Shown here: positions 5,907-10,793 of the stretch, one piece after another
Layout: each line of letters starts with the position of its first letter
Numbering within the stretch: the stretch's first letter is position 1
Made by a program: the position numbers and the translations under genes
The notes under the pieces: generated by a model
The model's input: only the letters and a program-made list of their open reading frames with translations
What the model was told of the DNA's origin: nothing
Database searches by the model: none
DNA from: an uncultured Oscillospiraceae bacterium
Lineage (GTDB): Bacteria; Bacillota_A; Clostridia; Oscillospirales; Acutalibacteraceae
Assembly (NCBI GenBank): GCA_905211185.1
Contig: CAJLZR010000015.1
Location: forward strand, 1-10,793
DNA: 10,793 nt
Direction of reading: 5' to 3'

Positions 5907-6386
5907 TTAACCCGATTTGGAACTATCCGTTTGGGTAGTGCGTAAAACGTGATTTAAAAAGCATAAAACTTCACCGCTTTTATAAAACCAGGCATAGTGC
6001 AAAGGAGTTAATCCACTGCGGTTTTTTATGAGTATATCGGCGCCGCCGCCAACTAAAATCTTTACTATATCTAAATTGTTGTTTTGCGCTGCACAGTGAA
6101 GCGGCGATGTTTCATGAGGACCTGGTTTGGAGTTTGGGTTTGCGCTTTCTTTTAACCAAAAATTTACTTCATTTATATTATTTTTTGCTACGGCATCATA
6201 TAGTTGTTCATCTAAAAAATCTTGGGTTGTCTTTGGCTTTGCCGGTAGTGTTACGACGACGTCATCAGTTTTTTGATATAGTGAAGGTGTTCCCATTTGT
6301 GCGAAAAATACCGGAGTAATATTTGTAAAAAATAGTATTATTAAAGTTAGCATAATTTTTATCAACTTTTTTAATTTGTAGTTCAT
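5907..6386 (-). CDS. Exported small ankyrin-repeat protein
   Basis: 159 residues, ATG with AAGGAGGGG seven bases upstream. The N-terminus has Lys-rich residues (4-10) and a hydrophobic stretch (11-29), a signal peptide with possible cleavage after VFFAQ or an uncleaved anchor. A linker (30-57) follows, then about three ankyrin units: a degenerate one (60-92, QLYDAVAKNNINEVNFWL), a canonical one (93-125, SPLHCAAQNNNLDIVKIL, GGGADI) and a third (126-150, GLTPLHYAWFYKSGEV). Ankyrin repeats bind other proteins; the partner is unknown and the protein has no enzymatic domain. It is divergent from the M23 peptidase gene, with 168 bases between the starts, so shared control is possible. The repeat array is short for a stand-alone ankyrin protein, but the strong ribosome site and intact frame argue for a working gene. 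Confidence 0.85.
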   Translation of the reverse strand: MNYKLKKLIKIMLTLIILFFTNITPVFFAQMGTPSLYQKTDDVVVTLPAKPKTTQDFLDEQLYDAVAKNNINEVNFWLKESANPNSKPGPHETSPLHCAAQNNNLDIVKILVGGGADILIKNRSGLTPLHYAWFYKSGEVLCFLNHVLRTTQTDSSKSG

Positions 6387-6454
6387 AAAAACCCCTCCTT
6401 TTCGAACTTATTATATTAAAGAGGTTTAAACGCATATATAAATTACGCTAATTT

Positions 6455-6482
6455 TTGGCAACCGAAAATTTTTAATTATAAC
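6455..6482 (+). promoter_or_regulatory. Candidate promoter for the M23 peptidase gene
   Basis: TTGGCA (6455-6460), 16 bases, TATAAC (6477-6482). The overlapping minus-strand TTGCCA (6461-6456) could be the -35 of the ankyrin gene with a weak TATATG 17 bases on. A second plus-strand TATAAT at 6517-6522 lacks a good -35. Confidence 0.35.
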
Positions 6483-6554
6483 AAGTATTTTTGTGTTTTT
6501 AGGTTTTGGAGGTACATATAATTAAAAATATAGATTAACGGAGATGATAAAATC

Positions 6555-7592
6555 TTGTTTGTTATAAGATTAAAGCGGCGAACGCTTATTATTTTTTCTG
6601 CCCTTTTTGCGGTGTTTACCATATCGGTTTTGTTTTTAAATAAATTAGCGCTGCCTGCGAGGGCGCATGAAAACAAAAAATTTATAAAATATGCAGAATT
6701 TAACCCTACTTACGAGGCGCTCGATAAAGCCATGAAAGAGGATATAAAATCGCAAAACGAAAGTATAAAAATTAATTGGATAGAAGTGCTTTCGTGTTTG
6801 GGGTGCAAGTATGGCGGCGATTTTAAAAAGTATAAAGAAGCGGACATAAACGAAATAATTAAAAAATTAAAGTCCGGCGAAAAGATAGGCGATATTACAA
6901 AGAATAATAAAAATTATGATTATTATCATCAGGTATATGAAGCCGTGTTAAAAGAATTTTTAGGCAGCTACAAAATAAAGACAAAGCCAAAAAAAGAAGG
7001 TACAGAGGGAGAGTGGACAGAAGTTTATGGCTTAAAAGCTTTTTCTCCGATTGCAAAAACGTTTCCTTATTCACATTATGATGATTTCGGTGCAAGCCGT
7101 TCTTATGGATATAAAAGACCTCACTTAGGGCACGATATGATGTGCGCAATCGGAACTCCCGTTATAGCGGTGGAATCAGGTACTGTTGAGATAATGGGGT
7201 GGAATCAGTATGGTGGGTGGCGGATAGGTATTCGAAGTTTTGATAAAAAACGATATTATTATTATGCACATTTGCGTAAAGATAGGCCATTTCATTTGAG
7301 TTTAAAAGAAGGCGGCATAGTTAAAGCAGGGGACGTTATAGGCTATGTGGGGCGTACGGGATACAGCGCAAAAGAAAATGTTAATAATATAAGCGAAAGC
7401 CATTTGCATTTTGGAATGGAGCTTATATTTGATGAATCGCAAAAAGAGTGCGATAACGAAATATGGATTGATCTTTGGGCAATAACAAAGCTTTTGGAAA
7501 AGAATAAAAGCGCTGTAATAAGAAATAACGAAACCAAGGAATTTTATAGAGAGAGCGATTTTACAGAACCTAGTTTGGAAAGCGCAAATTAA
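6555..7592 (+). CDS. Exported M23-family (LytM-type) zinc metallopeptidase
   Basis: Peptidoglycan cross-link endopeptidase acting outside the membrane, 345 residues. The signal region is Arg/Lys-rich (5-9), then hydrophobic (11-29), with a likely cleavage after LPARA (37). Residues 40-150 form an uncharacterised helical domain with a CxxC (Cys81, Cys84), a layout I recall from clostridial M23 proteins. The catalytic domain (about 160-312) has the zinc motif HxGxD (His190, Asp194 in PHLGHD), APVIAVESG-like strand TPVIAVESGTV, catalytic His in YYYAHL (239), GDVIGYVGRTG, and the final HxH ligand in SHLHFGMEL (283-285). All required residues are present. Start is TTG at 6555; GGAG at 6540-6543 is eleven bases away, a little far, but no better in-frame start exists. 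Roles in sporulation (as SpoIIQ, though catalytic there is lost) or wall growth cannot be separated here. Confidence 0.93.
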   Translation: MFVIRLKRRTLIIFSALFAVFTISVLFLNKLALPARAHENKKFIKYAEFNPTYEALDKAMKEDIKSQNESIKINWIEVLSCLGCKYGGDFKKYKEADINEIIKKLKSGEKIGDITKNNKNYDYYHQVYEAVLKEFLGSYKIKTKPKKEGTEGEWTEVYGLKAFSPIAKTFPYSHYDDFGASRSYGYKRPHLGHDMMCAIGTPVIAVESGTVEIMGWNQYGGWRIGIRSFDKKRYYYYAHLRKDRPFHLSLKEGGIVKAGDVIGYVGRTGYSAKENVNNISESHLHFGMELIFDESQKECDNEIWIDLWAITKLLEKNKSAVIRNNETKEFYRESDFTEPSLESAN

Positions 7593-7660
7593 GTGATTTT
7601 GTATAATTGTGATTTTTTGGATATGAATTAAAACTGCTTTCCGTTATGAATAATTAAAGC

Positions 7661-7689
7661 AATCACGCCTGTATTTCTTAGGTGTGGTT
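7661..7689 (+). terminator. Hairpin after the M23 peptidase gene, possible terminator
   Basis: AATCACGCCT (7661-7670) pairs with AGGTGTGGTT (7680-7689) with two G-U pairs around a nine-base loop. The following ATTATTG is only partly T-rich, so termination would be inefficient. Confidence 0.5.
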
Positions 7690-7865
7690 ATTATTGTGCT
7701 GTAAATTAATTTTGTTAAATATTTTAAATTTAGCTATGCTTTGTTGGAAACATAAAAGAATTCCTACTCCAGTTTTAAGTTAAATAATTAGATAGATGTA
7801 CTACCTTTAAATTTAGCGTTTTAGTTAAAATATAACCAAAATCGCAACTTTTTTATTAAATGGTG

Positions 7866-7894
7866 TTGACTTTTTTAAAAAAATGATCTACAAT
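7866..7894 (+). promoter_or_regulatory. Sigma-A promoter of the two-peptide operon
   Basis: TTGACT (7866-7871), 17-base spacer, TACAAT (7889-7894). A start near 7901 gives a leader of about 25 bases carrying AAGGAG (7911-7916). It closely resembles the promoter of the peptide gene on the other strand (TTGACT-17-TATAAT). Confidence 0.8.
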
Positions 7895-7925
7895 GGGCAC
7901 AGTATTTTAAAAGGAGTTGGTTATT

Positions 7926-8327
7926 GTGGATTTAGAAAAACAAAAAATCTTGGTAGAGCCAGAATTTGTAAAAAAAATACTTACTCTTAAGACTAAAGAT
8001 GAAGTAAAAGAGGAGTTAATAAAAAACGGTATAGAATTTACAGAGGAAGAGTTTAATCAGTATATAGAAGTAATGTTAGGTGTGTTAGATAAAGTTAGGA
8101 ATAACGAGGAAATATCAGATAAAGCTCTTGATGAAGTTGTAGGGGGAAAAGGATATAAAGCGGTGGCTGCTGTTGGAAGAGTAATATCATTTCCATTCAG
8201 GGCTGTTGCATATGGAACGGGTGCTATTTTGGGCGGTCTCCCAAAGGGATTCGTTGATGGTGTTTATGATGCTTGGACAAATTGGAAGGATTATGATGAA
8301 GAAGATTCTAATAAAAGAAGGAGATAA
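7926..8327 (+). CDS. Double-glycine precursor with Nif11-like leader, peptide A of an operon pair
   Basis: 133 residues from GTG 7926, which lies nine bases after AAGGAG; the in-frame TTG at 7917 abuts that site and cannot be used. The leader (1-74) is long, acidic and helical: PEFVKKIL near the front, a second helix around EEEFNQYIEVML, and ALDEVVGG at the end, the plan of Nif11-like leaders. The 59-residue core has no Cys. It begins KGYKAVAAVGRV and carries a glycine series (Gly99, 103, 104, 108, 112) giving three GxxxG steps in a hydrophobic helix, then an aromatic segment (DAWTNW) and a charged, Arg-rich C-terminus. Peptide B follows after three bases. Exported, membrane-active two-peptide bacteriocin is the leading guess; the transporter must be elsewhere. 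Nif11 assignment is by layout, not by search. Confidence 0.75.
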   Translation: MDLEKQKILVEPEFVKKILTLKTKDEVKEELIKNGIEFTEEEFNQYIEVMLGVLDKVRNNEEISDKALDEVVGGKGYKAVAAVGRVISFPFRAVAYGTGAILGGLPKGFVDGVYDAWTNWKDYDEEDSNKRRR

Positions 8328-8330
8328 ATT

Positions 8331-8711
8331 ATGGACGAAACGAGGTTATTGAATTTATTAGAAGATCCTCTTTTTGTTCAGGAGATTGTCAAAGCGGAAT
8401 CCGAAGAAGATTTATCTTCTTTACTTTCAGAACATAATATTATTGTTAGTGATGAGGAAGTTGAAGAATTAAAAAAAATGATTAAGTCAATAAAAAACAG
8501 CTTATTAGAAACAAGAAGAGTGAATAAAGATTATTTAGAGGAAATTTCCGGGGGAAAACCGGAATTTGTAAGAAAAATCGTTAAACCTGTTTATTATACC
8601 GGATATGGTTTGGGGTATGTTGCCGGTAAAACTCCAATTATTGGCTATACGGTTTATCATTCAATAAAAGATGCAATAAGAGGTTTTTATGAAGCCATAT
8701 CTTCTTCATAA
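8331..8711 (+). CDS. Double-glycine precursor with Nif11-like leader, peptide B of an operon pair
   Basis: 126 residues; ATG three bases after the stop of peptide A, with AAGGAG inside the end of that gene, so the pair is co-translated. The leader (1-75) has the same layout as its partner: DPLFVQEIV, an acidic second helix with DEEVEELKKM, and YLEEISGG. The 51-residue core, free of Cys, starts KPEFVRKIVK and contains Gly91, Gly95 and Gly99 as two consecutive GxxxG steps, many Tyr, and an amphipathic C-terminal helix ending in serines. GxxxG runs in both members of an adjacent gene pair is the pattern by which class IIb bacteriocin halves associate in membranes; that those families have much shorter leaders makes this pair unusual. 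No immunity gene is next to it. A strong bidirectional terminator lies 48 bases after the stop. Confidence 0.75.
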   Translation: MDETRLLNLLEDPLFVQEIVKAESEEDLSSLLSEHNIIVSDEEVEELKKMIKSIKNSLLETRRVNKDYLEEISGGKPEFVRKIVKPVYYTGYGLGYVAGKTPIIGYTVYHSIKDAIRGFYEAISSS

Positions 8712-8758
8712 ACCTGTTTTATTTGATGATAAATAAACAAAAAAGGTGGGCTATAGGC

Positions 8759-8793
8759 GAAGAAAACCACGCAGTTACTGCGTGGTTTTCTTC
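8759..8793. terminator. Strong bidirectional terminator between convergent peptide genes
   Basis: GAAGAAAACCACGCAG (8759-8774), loop TTA, then the exact inverse to 8793: sixteen perfect pairs with A-runs and T-runs inside the stem, so it reads as a terminator on both strands. Confidence 0.88.
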
Positions 8794-8802
8794 ATACAAA
8801 AA

Positions 8803-8825
8803 GCCTTGCCATAAGGCGGCAAGGC
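8803..8825 (-). terminator. Intrinsic terminator of the minus-strand peptide gene
   Basis: GCCTTGCC (8803-8810) and GGCAAGGC (8818-8825) form eight perfect GC-rich pairs. On the minus strand the stem is followed by TTTTTG. Confidence 0.75.
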
Positions 8826-8832
8826 AAGAAGC

Positions 8833-8854
8833 GCAGCTTATTATTGAAAGCTGC
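8833..8854 (-). other. Small hairpin just after the minus-strand peptide stop
   Basis: GCAGCTT (8833-8839) and AAGCTGC (8848-8854), seven perfect pairs with an eight-base loop, one base past the stop codon of the gene at 8856. No T-run follows on the minus strand; it may protect the mRNA 3' end. Confidence 0.4.
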
Positions 8855-8855
8855 T

Positions 8856-9248
8856 TTAATCTTCTTTAATGTGTTTATCATATATATCCTTTCCCCATGC
8901 CATTAATATAGCTGTTGGAATTGCCCACATTGCTGTTCCTATACCTTCGCCGACTTTATCAAGTGCTTTACTCACTACTTGCTTACCACATTTTTTCAAA
9001 TACTGTTTCCAGCTCTCTTTTGACGTTTCTTCATCGGTTCCGCCACTTATATAAGATAAATATTCTTCATCCAACACATCCGAAATGGCATCGAATTCAT
9101 TGCGGAGCCTGGTTACTTCTTCTTTGCTGAGCTTTACGCCATTGGCTTCAAATTCTGCCTCTATTTCTGCGGGAGTTTGTAATTCCAAAATTTTCATCAC
9201 AAAATCTTCATTTTTCATAAGTTCTTCAAATTTTTCTTTATTTTCCAT
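8856..9248 (-). CDS. Double-glycine precursor with Nif11-like leader, single gene
   Basis: 130 residues from ATG 9248, ten bases after AGGAG; the ATG at 9269 has no ribosome site and lies upstream of AGGAG. The leader (1-70) parallels those of the plus-strand pair: NEDFVMKILEL, acidic helices with SKEEVTRL, and EEYLSYISGG at the end. The 60-residue core is polar and charged at first (71-90, one Cys at 87), then hydrophobic with Gly100, Gly102 and Gly104 and a Trp/Pro-containing segment (MWAIPTAILMAW), and ends in a charged stretch. A lone Cys excludes an intramolecular disulfide or a lanthionine network. It lies downstream of polC on the same strand with its own promoter. Export by a C39-peptidase ABC transporter encoded elsewhere is inferred. 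Nothing in the core names a known bacteriocin family. Confidence 0.75.
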   Translation of the reverse strand: MENKEKFEELMKNEDFVMKILELQTPAEIEAEFEANGVKLSKEEVTRLRNEFDAISDVLDEEYLSYISGGTDEETSKESWKQYLKKCGKQVVSKALDKVGEGIGTAMWAIPTAILMAWGKDIYDKHIKED

Positions 9249-9280
9249 AAGTAAACATCTCCTAACCATATTTTTTGCAA

Positions 9281-9309
9281 ATTATATGTCAAAGTAATAT
9301 GATAGTCAA
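9281..9309 (-). promoter_or_regulatory. Sigma-A promoter of the minus-strand peptide gene
   Basis: On the minus strand TTGACT (9309-9304), 17 bases, TATAAT (9286-9281). The -35 box lies in the duplicated polC 3' flank; in the other copy the same bases read TGGACT, one change away. Confidence 0.8.
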
Positions 9310-9467
9310 TACTTAAAAGAAAAAATTTACATATATTTATTAAAAAAATGAAATTTGATTGCTTTGCGGCAAGTTTTCAAGCAATCTCGCTTTTTCAGGA
9401 GTTTCTATTACCGCTTTAGTAACTTTTGCTCTGATTTGGATATTATCTATCGAAACATATTTTCCTT
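9301..9467 (-). repeat. Tandem copy 1 (diverged) of the polC 3' end and flank
   Basis: Direct copy of 9474-9641, offset 173-174 bases. The coding part differs at 14 of about 117 positions and the 42-base flank at only two positions plus one inserted T. The two copies are separated by six bases. Confidence 0.85.
9340..9465 (-). pseudogene. Detached 41-residue copy of the PolC C-terminus
   Basis: Reads GKYVSIDNIQIRAKV and on to [11 protein letters not shown], then TAA, with an in-frame stop just before it. It has no start codon or ribosome site. It matches the true PolC tail at 32 of 40 residues. Changes include Leu to Pro and Gly to Arg in the last helix (TPEKARLL against TLEEAGVL), which look like decay. 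The sliding-clamp motif QISFF is intact. Confidence 0.75.
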
Positions 9468-9473
9468 ATAATA

Positions 9474-9641
9474 GACAGTCCATACTTAAAAGAAAAAATT
9501 TACATATATTTTATTAAAAAAATGAAATTTGATTGCTTTGAGGTAGGTTCTTAAGCACTCCCGCTTCCTCAAGAGTTTCTATTACCGCTTTTGTAACTTT
9601 TGCTCTGATTTGGACATCATCTATCGAAATATATTTTCCTT
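9474..9641 (-). repeat. Tandem copy 2 of the polC 3' end and flank (functional copy)
   Basis: Contains the real polC stop at 9516-9514, about 42 codons upstream and a 40-base AT-rich flank. It is the source or sister of copy 1. Confidence 0.85.
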
Positions 9642-10793
9642 CTTTTCCTGCTATTTCCAAGTTTTTGGCGGCGGATTCTCCAACCCCTGCAAGGGACGCA
9701 AAAGGAAGCCTTATTTTTCCGTTTTCGACTAAATATCTATATGAATCGGATTTATATAAATCAACAGGCAGAACTTCTATTCCACGGGCAAGCATTTCGT
9801 TTACTATTTGAAAAGTCCCGTACGCTGCGTTTTCTTTGGCGCTTGCTTCCTTGCCTTTGGAGGTTATTTCTGCCATTTTTTTCTTAACTGCGTTTTTGCC
9901 CTTCATAACCGTTAATCCGTCAAAATCTTCGCCACGGACGGTAAAGTAAGCGGCATAGTATTCTGTTGGATAATAAACCTTATACCATCCGAGCCTAAGT
10001 GTTGATATCATATAAGCTGCGGCGTGAGCTTTTGGGAACATATATTTTATTTTCATGCAAGAATCTATATACCATTTTGGAACATTATGAGCTTTCATTG
10101 TTTCCAAGTGTTCGGGAGTAAGTAGTTTTGTTGCTTTTCCTTTACGAACAATTTCCATTATTTTAAACGCGGTTTTTGGTTCAACGCCTTTTTGCATAAG
10201 GTAAACCATTATATTATCACGTGTTCCGATAACTTCCGATATGGTGCAAATACCTTTTTGGATAAGTTCATGGGCGTTGCCGTGCCAGACGTCCGTACCG
10301 TGGGAAAGCCCTGAAATTTGCAGTAAATCAGCAAATGTTTTTGGTTTACATTCAATTAGCATTTGCCTGACGAACGAAGTTCCGACCTCAGGGAGCGAAA
10401 AAGTTCCCGTTTGAGAATCTATATCTATGGGATTTACTCCGAGCGCCTTGGTTGAGGTAAATAAGGACATTACCTTTTTATCGCTCATCGAAACATCGGT
10501 TACTTTAATGCCCGTATAATCTTCCAAATATTTGTAAATTGACGGAACATCGTGCCCGAGTTCGTCGAGTTTACAAATGGTATCGTGTATTGCGTGGAAA
10601 TCGAAATGAGTGGTGATATTATCGGAATTTTGGTCATTGGCCGGGTGCTGTACGGGGCAAAAATCGTAAATTTCTTTCCCTTTTGGAACAACAACCATTC
10701 CGCCGGGGTGCTGACCTGTTGTCCTTTTAACGCCCGTGCAACCCTCGGCTAATCGCATAGTTTCAGCTTTTCCCAAGGAAATGCCACGCTCTT
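9514..10793 (-). CDS. polC: DNA polymerase III alpha subunit, PolC type (5' part outside window)
   Basis: Catalytic subunit of the Gram-positive replicase. The frame is open to the right edge and the TTG at 10776 is internal, so the 426 residues seen are the C-terminal third or less of a protein of about 1,400. Landmarks: [18 protein letters not shown], then [53 protein letters not shown], the [19 protein letters not shown] segment typical of PolC, and a helix-hairpin-helix-like [19 protein letters not shown]. The last residues QISFF match the C-terminal beta-clamp-binding motif QL(S/D)LF that ends PolC of Bacillus; DnaE lacks this layout. The exonuclease and active-site palm are outside the window. 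No hairpin follows the stop, so transcripts may run into the peptide gene at 9248. Its 3' end is duplicated in tandem. Confidence 0.95.
   Translation of the reverse strand, partial: ERGISLGKAETMRLAEGCTGVKRTTGQHPGGMVVVPKGKEIYDFCPVQHPANDQNSDNITTHFDFHAIHDTICKLDELGHDVPSIYKYLEDYTGIKVTDVSMSDKKVMSLFTSTKALGVNPIDIDSQTGTFSLPEVGTSFVRQMLIECKPKTFADLLQISGLSHGTDVWHGNAHELIQKGICTISEVIGTRDNIMVYLMQKGVEPKTAFKIMEIVRKGKATKLLTPEHLETMKAHNVPKWYIDSCMKIKYMFPKAHAAAYMISTLRLGWYKVYYPTEYYAAYFTVRGEDFDGLTVMKGKNAVKKKMAEITSKGKEASAKENAAYGTFQIVNEMLARGIEVLPVDLYKSDSYRYLVENGKIRLPFASLAGVGESAAKNLEIAGKEGKYISIDDVQIRAKVTKAVIETLEEAGVLKNLPQSNQISFF

Larger units (their letters stand above)
7593..7925. other. AT-rich intergenic stretch before the peptide operon
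   Basis: 333 bases without a supportable gene on either strand. It holds a hairpin at 7661-7689 and the promoter at 7866-7894. The remainder is AT-rich and shows no repeat, RNA gene or riboswitch that I can recognise. Confidence 0.6.

Noticed and set aside
7917..7925. TTG as start of peptide A
   Set aside because: It directly abuts AAGGAG, leaving no spacing; GTG 7926 is nine bases away.
7926..9248. Lanthipeptide or other thioether RiPP cluster
   Set aside because: The cores have no Cys or one Cys, and no LanM, LanB/C, radical SAM or YcaO enzyme is present in the window.
9249..9269. ATG 9269 as start of the minus-strand peptide gene
   Set aside because: AGGAG lies downstream of it and serves ATG 9248; the extra residues MVRRCLL do not fit the leaders of the two related genes.
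9301..9641. Attachment sites of an integrated element at the polC 3' end
   Set aside because: The two copies are only six bases apart with nothing between them, and no integrase is present; a tandem duplication explains it.
1..10793. tRNA, rRNA, CRISPR array, riboswitch or insertion sequence
   Set aside because: No cloverleaf with TTCRA loop, no regularly spaced repeats, no conserved aptamer core and no transposase were seen by reading both strands.

Overview
The window looks like chromosomal DNA of a low-GC, endospore-forming member of the Clostridia (Firmicutes). The evidence is a SpoVT sporulation regulator, a Gram-positive-type replicative polymerase PolC, a small clostridial ferredoxin, AT-rich codon use and strong AGGAGG-type ribosome binding sites. 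Species cannot be named from this sequence. No RNA gene, insertion sequence, CRISPR array or riboswitch was recognised.

Layout, left to right. (1) The 3' part of an RlmD/RumA-type 23S rRNA uracil methyltransferase, cut by the left edge and richer in G and C than most of the window. (2) Two adjacent genes for double-glycine-leader peptides (1426-1839, 1918-2397), related to each other just after a Gly-Gly site. (3) A glycolytic pair, tpiA-gpmI, convergent with spoVT, which has a sigma-G-like promoter. (4) A mono-cluster ferredoxin with a clear sigma-A promoter and a 10-bp hairpin at its predicted transcript start; its last codons are repeated after the stop. (5) A divergent pair of exported proteins: a small ankyrin-repeat protein and an M23 (LytM-type) metallopeptidase. 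(6) Three more double-glycine-leader precursors with longer, Nif11-like leaders: a two-gene operon (7926-8711) and a convergent single gene (8856-9248), separated by three hairpins. (7) The 3' part of polC on the minus strand, running off the right edge, with its last 40 codons and 3' flank tandemly duplicated.

The most distinctive content is the five putative exported-peptide precursors in two clusters. Each has an acidic helical leader ending in Gly-Gly and a hydrophobic, often glycine-zipper, core. No modification enzyme, immunity protein or C39-peptidase transporter lies in the window. Four of the five have one Cys or none, so lanthionine chemistry is unlikely; unmodified, membrane-active (bacteriocin-like or signalling) peptides exported by a transporter encoded elsewhere are the better guess. 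The 7926-8711 pair looks like a two-peptide system, since both cores carry GxxxG series.

A second theme is 3'-end duplication. Both the ferredoxin gene and polC are followed by an in-frame, diverged copy of their own terminal codons. In the polC case the duplicated flank supplies the -35 element of the promoter of the neighbouring peptide gene.
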